Shown here one piece after another: positions 8,437-15,275 of a stretch of 35,309 nucleotides of DNA. Each line of letters starts with the position of its first letter. The stretch's first letter is position 1. The notes beneath the pieces were generated by a model. The model saw only the letters and a program-made list of their open reading frames with translations, ran no database searches and was not told the origin of the DNA. This DNA is from an uncultured Saprospiraceae bacterium (GTDB taxonomy: Bacteria; Bacteroidota; Bacteroidia; Chitinophagales; Saprospiraceae), in assembly GCA_937921555.1 (NCBI GenBank), contig CAKZUV010000108.1, positions 1-35,309 on the forward strand, read 5' to 3'. A program made the translations under genes and the position numbers.

Positions 8437-8494
8437 GGTAAAAAATCAGGGAATCTCCCTTCAGGGCTGGGGTAAAATTCCATGATTTTTTACC
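8437..8494 (+). repeat. 58-nt covarying hairpin, copy 1
   Basis: Outer stem GGTAAAAAATCA (8437-8448) with TGATTTTTTACC (8483-8494), one mismatch, then GGAAT with ATTCC, then a small hairpin CCCT-TC-AGGG and an unpaired CTGGGGTAAA on the 3' side. Copy 2 at 13002-13059 has the same length and fold with compensatory base changes. A short array of two GAATCGTT units (8507-8522) follows, closing the composite element 38 bp before the next gene. Confidence 0.85.
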
Positions 8495-8559
8495 GACGTT
8501 ACCTGTGAATCGTTGAATCGTTTATTTAAAAAATTTAATTTAAAATTTAAAATAGTAAC

Positions 8560-9513
8560 ATGAAAAGATTATTTACACTTTTATTGCTGACTTTTTGCCT
8601 GGGACTGAATGCACAGGTTTATTTTGAGGATGTTGTTGAGTCGGGAGAATTTATTAATGATAGTTCGCCGGAAGCTGGCTTTACTTTTGATAATTTATTT
8701 TTTCCAAATACGTACGATGCGGATTTTGATTTCTGGACGGGATGGGCAATCTCTGCTACCACGGATGTGACGACACCTGGTTTTATGAATCAGTATAGTG
8801 CCATCGTCGGAGAAGGAGCGGATGGGTCTGGTGCGTACGCAGTCAGCTTTGCGTCGCCCGAATCTTACGTGACACTGGATACCGAGCAGACTACGGGGAT
8901 GCTTACAATTCCTTCCGTGCACGTAACCAACAGTACTTACGCGTTTTTGAGTATGCGTGACGGGGACAGCTTTGCCAAAAAATTTGGTGGGGAAACAGGA
9001 AATGATCCGGATTTTTTCCTGTTGACCATTAAAACCTATTCGGAAAATCAGTTACAGGATTCAATTCTGTTCTATCTGGCAGATTTCCGTTTTGAAGACA
9101 ATAGTCAGGATTATATTCTGAATGAATGGGAAGAAATTACTTTTTCTAACGAAGCAGTTGACAGTATAACATTCGGATTGTCTTCTTCCGACAATGGTAT
9201 GTTTGGAATGAATACGCCGGCTTATTTTTGTGCCGATGTTTTTGGAAATCCACTGGTACTTAGTGTCAAAGAGAATGACCTTACGGGTATTTCACTGCTC
9301 AATACGCTGGCCGCTTCGGAGTTAATTATTAATTCTGAATTAGCTAAAGAAGCGGATTATCAAATTTTTGGATTGAGCGGACAGGTGATTCAGAATGGAA
9401 AAATAACAATCGGTGAGCAATACCTTTCGGTAGATAATCTGACAACGGGTAAGTACTGGATCCGGGTAGAACAGGATGGACAACAGTGGGTTCAGGGATT
9501 TGTGGTGAATTAA
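8560..9513 (+). CDS. DUF4465 secreted protein with T9SS sorting domain
   Basis: A 317-residue exported protein. Residues 1-19 form a signal peptide (cleavage near NAQ-V). The middle matches DUF4465, with FWTGWAISATTDVTTPGF, NQYSAIVGEG and GAYAVSF corresponding to that family's conserved W.G.a.S...d.t.pG..NQYSA pattern. The last 75 residues are a type A T9SS C-terminal domain (ENGKITIGEQ-like strands, TTGKYWIRVEQDGQQWVQGFVVN). It therefore should be moved to the cell surface by the type IX system. It follows btuB under a cobalamin riboswitch. DUF4465-like proteins recur in Bacteroidota cobalamin loci, so a role as a surface B12-binding accessory protein is a reasonable inference. Function is not shown by the sequence alone. 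Confidence 0.8.
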   Translation: MKRLFTLLLLTFCLGLNAQVYFEDVVESGEFINDSSPEAGFTFDNLFFPNTYDADFDFWTGWAISATTDVTTPGFMNQYSAIVGEGADGSGAYAVSFASPESYVTLDTEQTTGMLTIPSVHVTNSTYAFLSMRDGDSFAKKFGGETGNDPDFFLLTIKTYSENQLQDSILFYLADFRFEDNSQDYILNEWEEITFSNEAVDSITFGLSSSDNGMFGMNTPAYFCADVFGNPLVLSVKENDLTGISLLNTLAASELIINSELAKEADYQIFGLSGQVIQNGKITIGEQYLSVDNLTTGKYWIRVEQDGQQWVQGFVVN

Positions 9514-9515
9514 AA

Positions 9516-9553
9516 GATTATTGGATTTTTGGATGTGTGGATTTTTTGATTGA
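9516..9553 (+). repeat. octamer array after the DUF4465 gene
   Basis: GAT at 9516, 9524, 9532, 9540 and 9548, five steps of 8 bp, beginning 3 bp after the stop codon. The units (GATTATTG, GATTTTTG, GATGTGTG, GATTTTTT, GATTGAAA) resemble those in the paaB-paaC spacer. A small perfect hairpin ATTGAAA-AAA-TTTCAAT (9549-9565) overlaps its end and may help terminate the convergent transcripts. Confidence 0.75.
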
Positions 9554-9625
9554 AAAAATTTCAATAGTTTTGAGCGGGCTTTTTTCGTTTTAAAATGATG
9601 ACAACAAATCCGCACATCCTCCAAT

Positions 9626-10705
9626 CTATTTTCTCAACAATCCGCTAACAATCAAGCCCATCGAAAACACCTTTAGTGTTCTTGATGATCCATTCCACTG
9701 GTAGGAATTTTGATGCTTCCGGGCAACAAAAAAATCGAGACTGAAGTTTGGGGAGATAAGATTTGACCAGCCGATTACTCCTTCCAAAGAAAGGGTACGG
9801 AAATCCGTCGTCCACCGTTCTTCGTCGGTTTGAAAACCTCTGATTCTGACATAACTACCGGAGATACCAGCGCCAGCCTGCAACCATAGTTTTCCTTTTT
9901 TTTCCGGACGAAAATATTTACGAACCAACGTAGTTCCTCCAACTCCACCACGATTAACACCTGACAAACTTAAATCCAGGTCCAATCGTAATCCGGTAGT
10001 CCATCCACTACCCCAAAACCGGTGTACCTCTGGTTTGATAAAATCAGTCCTGTCTCCCATCTCAAAATTTCCACCTAACAACCAATCACCCGGATAAAAA
10101 CGATAATCAGTTTTTCCCGTTAAATTTTGTTTATTTTTATGAATAAAAAATTGTAATCGTCCTTCCAGAATTATGGGACCACTATCATAGTCTGAAAAAT
10201 CACCAAATTGACCTCTAACAGTCCGGGAAGTAATCACTTCATAATTAAATAAGAATTCCAGAGCAATCGAACTTTGTAAAAAAACTTGCAGCCCGCCCTG
10301 TAAATTTGCCGAACGATTATTAGTGATTCTGTTACCTCCTCCAGTAAACATGTCTGTTACTTTTTCAAAAAATAATTCCCCACCATAAAACAAATGATAA
10401 TTATCCAGTTGCTTAAAATAATGTCGAACCAGCAAAGTTTGAGATACCGGAACTACTCGCCGCCGTTCACCTCCACTCAAACCAATACTCAATTTCCCAC
10501 CCAGCATCAAATGATCGGTGACCATATAAGCCAGTTCAGGAGCAAGTAATAAATTAAATGCAGACGAAATCCGGGCGTCCGGAAAAGTAAAATTTTCCTG
10601 CTGTAAAACTCCGTTGACCATCCAGCTCCCTTTTTGTAATTGCGCCTGCGCAACCAACGTGGTTCCCAGGATTATCAAACTACAAAGCAGGAAACGAAAT
10701 ATCAT
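9626..10705 (-). CDS. outer-membrane beta-barrel protein, unknown function
   Basis: A 359-residue protein with an N-terminal signal peptide (IFRFLLCSLIILGTTLVAQA, cleavage near AQA-Q). It has alternating hydrophobic/polar strands with aromatic girdles (for example FNLLLAPELAYMVTDHLMLGGKLSIGL) and ends in a strand SMGLIVSGLLRK. This pattern suggests an outer-membrane barrel; no catalytic motif was recognised. Its ATG overlaps the uridine kinase stop by 4 nt (10702-10705), so the two are translated from one message. What a barrel does next to a cytoplasmic kinase is unclear. The link may be only transcriptional, or it may help nucleosides enter, given the transporter across the divergent promoter. 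Confidence 0.65.
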   Translation of the reverse strand: MIFRFLLCSLIILGTTLVAQAQLQKGSWMVNGVLQQENFTFPDARISSAFNLLLAPELAYMVTDHLMLGGKLSIGLSGGERRRVVPVSQTLLVRHYFKQLDNYHLFYGGELFFEKVTDMFTGGGNRITNNRSANLQGGLQVFLQSSIALEFLFNYEVITSRTVRGQFGDFSDYDSGPIILEGRLQFFIHKNKQNLTGKTDYRFYPGDWLLGGNFEMGDRTDFIKPEVHRFWGSGWTTGLRLDLDLSLSGVNRGGVGGTTLVRKYFRPEKKGKLWLQAGAGISGSYVRIRGFQTDEERWTTDFRTLSLEGVIGWSNLISPNFSLDFFVARKHQNSYQWNGSSRTLKVFSMGLIVSGLLRK

Positions 10706-11319
10706 ATTTTACTTTTAATAAAAACTTCTAACAATTTAAGTGCTTCGTTATAATTTTTATGGTTATTAACTACCAGATCGGCAGCATCACGGTACGGTTC
10801 AATGTATTTTTCGAAGCTCGGCAATACGTGGTGTTCGTAGCGGTAGAGCACATCTTCGAGTGGATAATTTCGTTCCGTTTTGTCCCGTGTTATCCGCCGG
10901 ATCAATTTTACATTTGCTTTGGCGTGGACAAAAACCCGGAGATCCAGCAAGGCATTTATTTTTTTATAATGAAAAATATACAATCCTTCCACGATGATAA
11001 CAGGTGCGGGACGCAAGGTAATTTTCTTCGGCTTTGCCTTTTCGTTGTTGAACGTATATTCCGTTCTTTTAAAAGATTTTCCGGCGATTAATAATTTCAG
11101 ATCCGCCAGAAAAGCTTTCTTGTTAATGGCTCCGGGTAAATCAAAATTGGTAACGCCTTCTGAGTCTACTTTCTGATCTTCCCTCGGATAATAATAATCA
11201 TCCAGAGAAATTACACAGACTTCTTTCTTAGAAAAAACTTTTTCCAGTTCGCGGATCAACGTCGTTTTACCAGAACCGGAGCCACCGGTAATTCCAATCA
11301 AATAAGGTTTTTCTTTCAT
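10702..11319 (-). CDS. udk: uridine kinase (uridine-cytidine kinase)
   Basis: Phosphorylates uridine and cytidine to UMP and CMP in pyrimidine salvage. The 205-residue product has the P-loop GGSGSGKT at 12-19, VISLDDYYYPRE, the nucleoside-binding FDLPGAI region, and IIVEGLYIF with the LID-like RRITRDKTERNYP. The open frame extends 17 codons further upstream to 11370, but the ATG at 11319 gives the normal family N-terminus (MKEKPYLIGITGG), so it is preferred. It overlaps the barrel gene downstream by 4 nt and is divergent from the nucleoside transporter, 223 bp away. Confidence 0.9.
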   Translation of the reverse strand: MKEKPYLIGITGGSGSGKTTLIRELEKVFSKKEVCVISLDDYYYPREDQKVDSEGVTNFDLPGAINKKAFLADLKLLIAGKSFKRTEYTFNNEKAKPKKITLRPAPVIIVEGLYIFHYKKINALLDLRVFVHAKANVKLIRRITRDKTERNYPLEDVLYRYEHHVLPSFEKYIEPYRDAADLVVNNHKNYNEALKLLEVFIKSKI

Positions 11320-11430
11320 TTTTTTGGAGCCTTCGCTCTTTGGAACCGTTAGAAGCTGTATCTTCACCAATACAATAACCTAAACGATCAATTATCAAAA
11401 TCGGGTATTTCTTAACACTTTTAAAGATCA

Positions 11431-11438
11431 CAAAGCTA
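11431..11438 (-). promoter_or_regulatory. possible -7 box for udk
   Basis: On the minus strand TAGCTTTG (11438 down to 11431) fits TAnnTTTG. A start near 11425 would give a leader of roughly 105 nt. No good -33 element is present at the usual distance, so this is a weak call. No clear box was found for the divergent transporter gene; TACTTTAC at about 11494-11501 on the plus strand is the nearest match. Confidence 0.35.
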
Positions 11439-11542
11439 AAAATATTTGGCCATTAGTTTTAGGATTAATTCAAAGACATTCCTTACTTTACACTTTTCTT
11501 TCTGAAAAACTCATGATAAACAATTTATAACCAAACATAACT

Positions 11543-12916
11543 ATGGATTTACTGATAGATATTGTCCGCGGACTGATTGGAATCGTTTCCATGCTGGCTA
11601 TTTGTTACGCCCTCAGCGCCAATCGAAAAGCGATTGACTGGAAGCTGGTATTATCCGGGATTGCCCTGCAAATTGTACTGGCACTACTGATTTTAAAGGT
11701 GGATTTCATCTACGAAGGCTTCAGAATCGTATCAGACGGGTTTGTAGCCTTACTTGGTTTCGCCGATGCAGGGGCAGCTTTTTTATTCGGCGCCTGGCCG
11801 GAAACCATGGTTTGGCTTCCGACAAATATTGAGGGGGTGGCTCCTGATGCGACCCAAGTTGCGGTTACTCCCGACACTAAAATGCAGATTTTCAAAATGG
11901 GCTATATGTTCGCATTTAAGGTATTGCCCACCATTGTTTTCTTTGCCGCATTTACCTCTATCCTCTATTATCTCGGTATTCTGCAAAAGATTATTTATGT
12001 TTTCGCCAAGGGAATGAGTAAAGTCATGCGGCTCTCCGGAGCGGAAAGTCTGGCGGCGGCGGCCAACGTTTTTATCGGACAAACCGAAGCGCCACTGGTC
12101 ATCAAACCCTACCTGGACAAGATGACCAAATCTGAAATCATGTGTCTCATGACGGGTGGAATGGCAACGATTGCCGGAGGAATTTTTGCACTCTGTGTCT
12201 CACTGCTCGGTCCCGAATACGCACTGCACTTTCTGACGGCTTCCATCATTTCGGCACCCGCTGCAATTGTGGCCGCTAAAATGCTGTATCCCGAAACGGT
12301 AGAGGTAGATCGCTCGGTCACCGTCCCTAAAGAAAAACTTGGAAATAACTTGCTGGATGCCATCTCCATCGGTACCACCGACGGTGTAAAACTGGCGGTC
12401 AACGTCGGCGCCATGCTGCTCGTTTTTATTTCGCTGGTCGCCCTGGTCAATGCCGTTTTAGGATGGTTCGGAGACCTGACCGGACTGAATGGATTGGTCA
12501 ATAATTTTACCGATGGCCGATTTGCTACTTTTAATCTCGAATCCATCCTGGGACTTATTTTTTCTCCCATTGCCTGGTTATTGGGAACACCTACCGAAGA
12601 TTTAATTTTAGTAGGCTCTTTGTTAGGAAAAAAGACGGCGGTCAACGAAGTGGTTGCCTACGTGGATTTGAGTATTATGGTCGCCGATGCCAAACTACAA
12701 TTATCAGATAAATCTATCGTGATTGCGACGTATGCACTTTGTGGATTTTCCAATTTCAGTTCTATTGGAATTCAAATTGGCGGGATCAGCGCGATCAGCC
12801 CGGATCAGCGGCCTACCCTCACGGAACTTGGTCTGAAGGCACTGATCGGTGGAACTATTGCGTGCTTTCTGACGGCAGCGGTTGCGGGGATGGTACTTGA
12901 TGAGATTATGGTTTGA
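11543..12916 (+). CDS. nupC: concentrative nucleoside transporter (NupC/CNT family)
   Basis: Inner-membrane symporter that takes up nucleosides with H+ or Na+. The 457-residue sequence has many hydrophobic segments and the CNT signature GQTEAPLVIKPYL at about 179-191, followed by CLMTGGMATIAGGIFAL, and a late CGFSNFSSIGIQIGG that matches the family's second substrate/ion site region. An N-terminal helix plus a polar loop (residues 85-115) precede the conserved core. It is divergent from udk; together they would import and phosphorylate nucleosides. The symbol is by family; the exact nucleoside preference cannot be read. A composite repeat follows shortly after its stop. Confidence 0.9.
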   Translation: MDLLIDIVRGLIGIVSMLAICYALSANRKAIDWKLVLSGIALQIVLALLILKVDFIYEGFRIVSDGFVALLGFADAGAAFLFGAWPETMVWLPTNIEGVAPDATQVAVTPDTKMQIFKMGYMFAFKVLPTIVFFAAFTSILYYLGILQKIIYVFAKGMSKVMRLSGAESLAAAANVFIGQTEAPLVIKPYLDKMTKSEIMCLMTGGMATIAGGIFALCVSLLGPEYALHFLTASIISAPAAIVAAKMLYPETVEVDRSVTVPKEKLGNNLLDAISIGTTDGVKLAVNVGAMLLVFISLVALVNAVLGWFGDLTGLNGLVNNFTDGRFATFNLESILGLIFSPIAWLLGTPTEDLILVGSLLGKKTAVNEVVAYVDLSIMVADAKLQLSDKSIVIATYALCGFSNFSSIGIQIGGISAISPDQRPTLTELGLKALIGGTIACFLTAAVAGMVLDEIMV

Positions 12917-12932
12917 GTGCGCTGCGCGCGTT

Positions 12933-12957
12933 GAATTGTTGAATTGTTGAATTGTTG
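12933..12957 (+). repeat. octamer array A of composite element, copy 2
   Basis: GAATTGTT at 12933, 12941 and 12949, then GAACCTGC at 12957, keeps the 8-bp phase into the GC-rich hairpin. The array starts 16 bp after the transporter stop codon; a small GC palindrome (GCGCTGCGCGCG, about 12919-12930) lies between. Confidence 0.88.
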
Positions 12958-12990
12958 AACCTGCCTTCCTGCGTCGGCAGGCAGGTCGTT
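12958..12990 (+). repeat. 33-bp GC-rich hairpin, copy 2
   Basis: Identical over 33 bp to 8372-8404, with the same ten-pair stem around a GTCG loop. Identity is complete here, while the neighbouring 58-nt hairpin has diverged. Confidence 0.88.
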
Positions 12991-13001
12991 GATATTCATA
13001 A

Positions 13002-13059
13002 AGTAAAAAGTCTTAAAATCTCCCCTCGGGGTTGGGGTAAAATTTTCAGATTTTTTACT
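13002..13059 (+). repeat. 58-nt covarying hairpin, copy 2
   Basis: AGTAAAAAGTCT (13002-13013) pairs with AGATTTTTTACT (13048-13059) with one G-T wobble, then AAAAT with ATTTT, then CCCC-TC-GGGG, with TTGGGGTAAA unpaired. Compared with copy 1 every base change in the stem is compensated or becomes G-U on the plus strand, and the mismatch at the same internal position is kept. Confidence 0.85.
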
Positions 13060-13088
13060 GGTCATCTTTTGAAGCATTTCGCTTAATT

Positions 13089-13128
13089 TAATCGTTGAAT
13101 CGTTGCGCGGTTTAAGGGTTTATTTGTT
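13089..13128 (+). repeat. octamer array B of composite element, copy 2
   Basis: TAATCGTT, GAATCGTT, GCGCGGTT, TAAGGGTT and TATTTGTT follow at 13089, 13097, 13105, 13113 and 13121. All end in GTT or GGTT at 8-bp intervals. It corresponds to the GAATCGTT pair at 8507-8522 in copy 1 and ends 31 bp before the next start codon. Confidence 0.7.
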
Positions 13129-13159
13129 TAGAATACTTTTTTAGTGAAAAATTTTTAAA

Positions 13160-13591
13160 ATGAAAGATCAGGAAAAAACGCCTACATGGTTTAAGGTGGT
13201 AGCTATTTTGGCAATTGTTTGGAATTTTATGGGGCTGGTTGCTTTTTTTATGCAAATAAAAATGTCGGAAGCTACGCTGGCAGCGATGTCTGCTACGGAT
13301 CGGACGATCTACGAAAATACGCCCGTCTGGGCAACGATTGCTTTCGCGGTAGCCGTCTTTGCGGGGACTTTTGGTTCGGTCGGTTTGCTGCTTCGCAAAA
13401 AATGGGCTTATCCTGTTTTTCTGGTTAGTCTGATTGGAATTATCGTTCAACAATCTTATTTTTTCTTTGGTAGTGAGATTATGAAAGACGCGAAAATTTC
13501 CTCGATGATTATGCCCGGAATGGTTTTATTGATTGGAATTTTATTATTGTTTTTTTCAAAGAAAATGATTCGTCAGGGCTGGCTGAGATAA
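13160..13591 (+). CDS. small integral membrane protein, four helices
   Basis: A 143-residue protein with four hydrophobic segments at about residues 12-32, 56-76, 85-105 and 115-133. Short polar loops and a basic C-terminus (FFSKKMIRQGWLR) point to an inner-membrane protein. There is no signal peptide and no motif I recognise. Similar small four-helix proteins are common in Bacteroidota, usually annotated as hypothetical. It stands alone on the plus strand, convergent with the viaA-like gene (58 bp between stops), so its context gives no hint of function. Confidence 0.7.
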   Translation: MKDQEKTPTWFKVVAILAIVWNFMGLVAFFMQIKMSEATLAAMSATDRTIYENTPVWATIAFAVAVFAGTFGSVGLLLRKKWAYPVFLVSLIGIIVQQSYFFFGSEIMKDAKISSMIMPGMVLLIGILLLFFSKKMIRQGWLR

Positions 13592-13649
13592 TGTATGTGC
13601 AAAAAATAATCCAGCGTTATTATTCCATAAATCGTAGTGTAGCAAAATG

Positions 13650-15275
13650 TTACCGGTCCAGCCCGATTGTTGCCAGTCCACGCGTCAGTTCCCGGACGAT
13701 TCCTTTTTGTTTAGGATCATAAATCCAGTTCGTATCAAAACGGGCTAAGATTTCGCTGTTGGGTTCATCACTCAAAGTGAGGCTGTGGAATTCCGTGTTT
13801 TTATTTTGTTGGTGAAAACGAATATCTGCCAGTACATCGTCATCAATTTTATACATCACAAAATCTGAAATCATCAGCACGTCGGCATCTTCGTAATTCT
13901 CATTTTTAAGTTGCCGTAACGCCTCGTACAACGCCAGCGAAGCATCGGTACCTCCGTAAAAAGACATCTGTAAAAACTTGGCGATGTCATCAATCGAATT
14001 GGCAATATCATATAAATCGAGGGTTTGAATTCCCACGGAAAAATTAATCAGATATGCTCTTCTGTTTTCGCGGATCGCCATTTTCAAAATACCAAGACAG
14101 ATCGCTTTGGCCAGTTGTTCGGGCCGGCCTTTCATCGATTCACTGGTATCGACACAAATGATAAACGGTCCTTTTTCTTTCTGCCGTACTTTTTGAAAAA
14201 CTTCCATTTCCTGATCGTTGCTCGTTACCAATTTGCGATCTTCGTACCGGAAAGTGAGAAGATTTTTATCCGCATATTTTTTTAAAAATAAATCTTCCGT
14301 CGCACCATCACTCAGCAACCCAACTTCTGAACTCACCAGATTACTCAAATCCTGACTTTCGTGGATACCCACAATCTCTGCTTTGGCCGTTTCATCTACT
14401 TTCCATTCCTGGCGAATAATCGTTTTTTCAAAAGTCTCCTCTTCGATCTCAATTTCGGCGGCGCGCATATTTCCGAGAATATCGGCCAGTTCCTGAATAG
14501 AAGATTCCTCTTTGAGAAATTCATTGTATTTTTTCAACACATCAAAACTCGTATCCTGCCAGAGATCACGCGATAAATCCCATCCCAGATAATCCGTAAA
14601 AGGCTCGACCATCGAAAGTAGTTGTTTGTATTCAGTGACCTTAGCTTCAATCAGTTCGGTAAACTGCTCGCCTTCTTCCTGTAATTTTTTTAATTGGTAA
14701 GTAAGAATTTTTCCCTGTAACAAAGCATCCCATTGTGATAATAAATCGGTGACCACCAATTCAAATTTCTCCTTTTCTGCTTCGGTATGCTGCCCGTCTT
14801 CCTTCTGAAAATAAGTATTGAACTGCGCTTCGTAAAAATCAATATCCAGTTGTTCTCGCGGATAAGTCTCCCGAATAAATGCAATCAGGTGTGCCCGCCG
14901 GATTCTGAAAATTTTGAGCGGGGTTACCGACCAGCCAGATAAGCGATCTACTTCCGAATCGTAAGGATGCTTCGTCGCCAGTTTTTTAAAGGTTTTACGA
15001 ATCCAGTAGAGCGTGTCCAGAACTACCTGTTTGGTAATCAATTCGTTTTTTTCGCAAAGCAACAACAAATCATCAATTCCAAAGATATCGTCCAGTGCCG
15101 AAATAAAATATTCAAAATACTGATCGTTGATTTTAGGATTATCATAGGCGTAACCTTCCAGCTTGTGCTTGAAATAAGCCACCAGATATTTACGGGTTTT
15201 CCGGTCGAGCAGATTCCCAAACTCAATAAACCGATCGTATTCTTCTTCGAGGATCGCAGCGGTATCTTTTTGCAT
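13650..15275 (-). CDS. viaA: ViaA-like VWA-domain protein
   Basis: Partner of the MoxR-type ATPase encoded just upstream. The 541-residue protein is mostly helical and charged up to about residue 360. A C-terminal von Willebrand A domain follows with a complete MIDAS: DTSES at 376-380, Thr443 in GGTDAS, and Asp471 in MISDF. E. coli ViaA has the same layout (helical N-part, C-terminal VWA) and is of similar size. There is no signal peptide, so it is cytosolic or peripheral. It begins one base after the ravA-like stop codon (TAA-ATG), so the two are surely co-expressed. Symbol given by analogy with the E. coli pair; orthology needs a tree. Confidence 0.78.
   Translation of the reverse strand: MQKDTAAILEEEYDRFIEFGNLLDRKTRKYLVAYFKHKLEGYAYDNPKINDQYFEYFISALDDIFGIDDLLLLCEKNELITKQVVLDTLYWIRKTFKKLATKHPYDSEVDRLSGWSVTPLKIFRIRRAHLIAFIRETYPREQLDIDFYEAQFNTYFQKEDGQHTEAEKEKFELVVTDLLSQWDALLQGKILTYQLKKLQEEGEQFTELIEAKVTEYKQLLSMVEPFTDYLGWDLSRDLWQDTSFDVLKKYNEFLKEESSIQELADILGNMRAAEIEIEEETFEKTIIRQEWKVDETAKAEIVGIHESQDLSNLVSSEVGLLSDGATEDLFLKKYADKNLLTFRYEDRKLVTSNDQEMEVFQKVRQKEKGPFIICVDTSESMKGRPEQLAKAICLGILKMAIRENRRAYLINFSVGIQTLDLYDIANSIDDIAKFLQMSFYGGTDASLALYEALRQLKNENYEDADVLMISDFVMYKIDDDVLADIRFHQQNKNTEFHSLTLSDEPNSEILARFDTNWIYDPKQKGIVRELTRGLATIGLDR

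Noticed and set aside
11319-11370. Longer N-terminus for uridine kinase
   Set aside because: The 17 extra residues are polar, without similarity to the family, while the ATG at 11319 gives the standard start.
12109-12645. Long open frame antisense to the nucleoside transporter
   Set aside because: It mirrors the codon pattern of the transporter, is Ser/Pro-rich without motifs, and the sense gene is certain.
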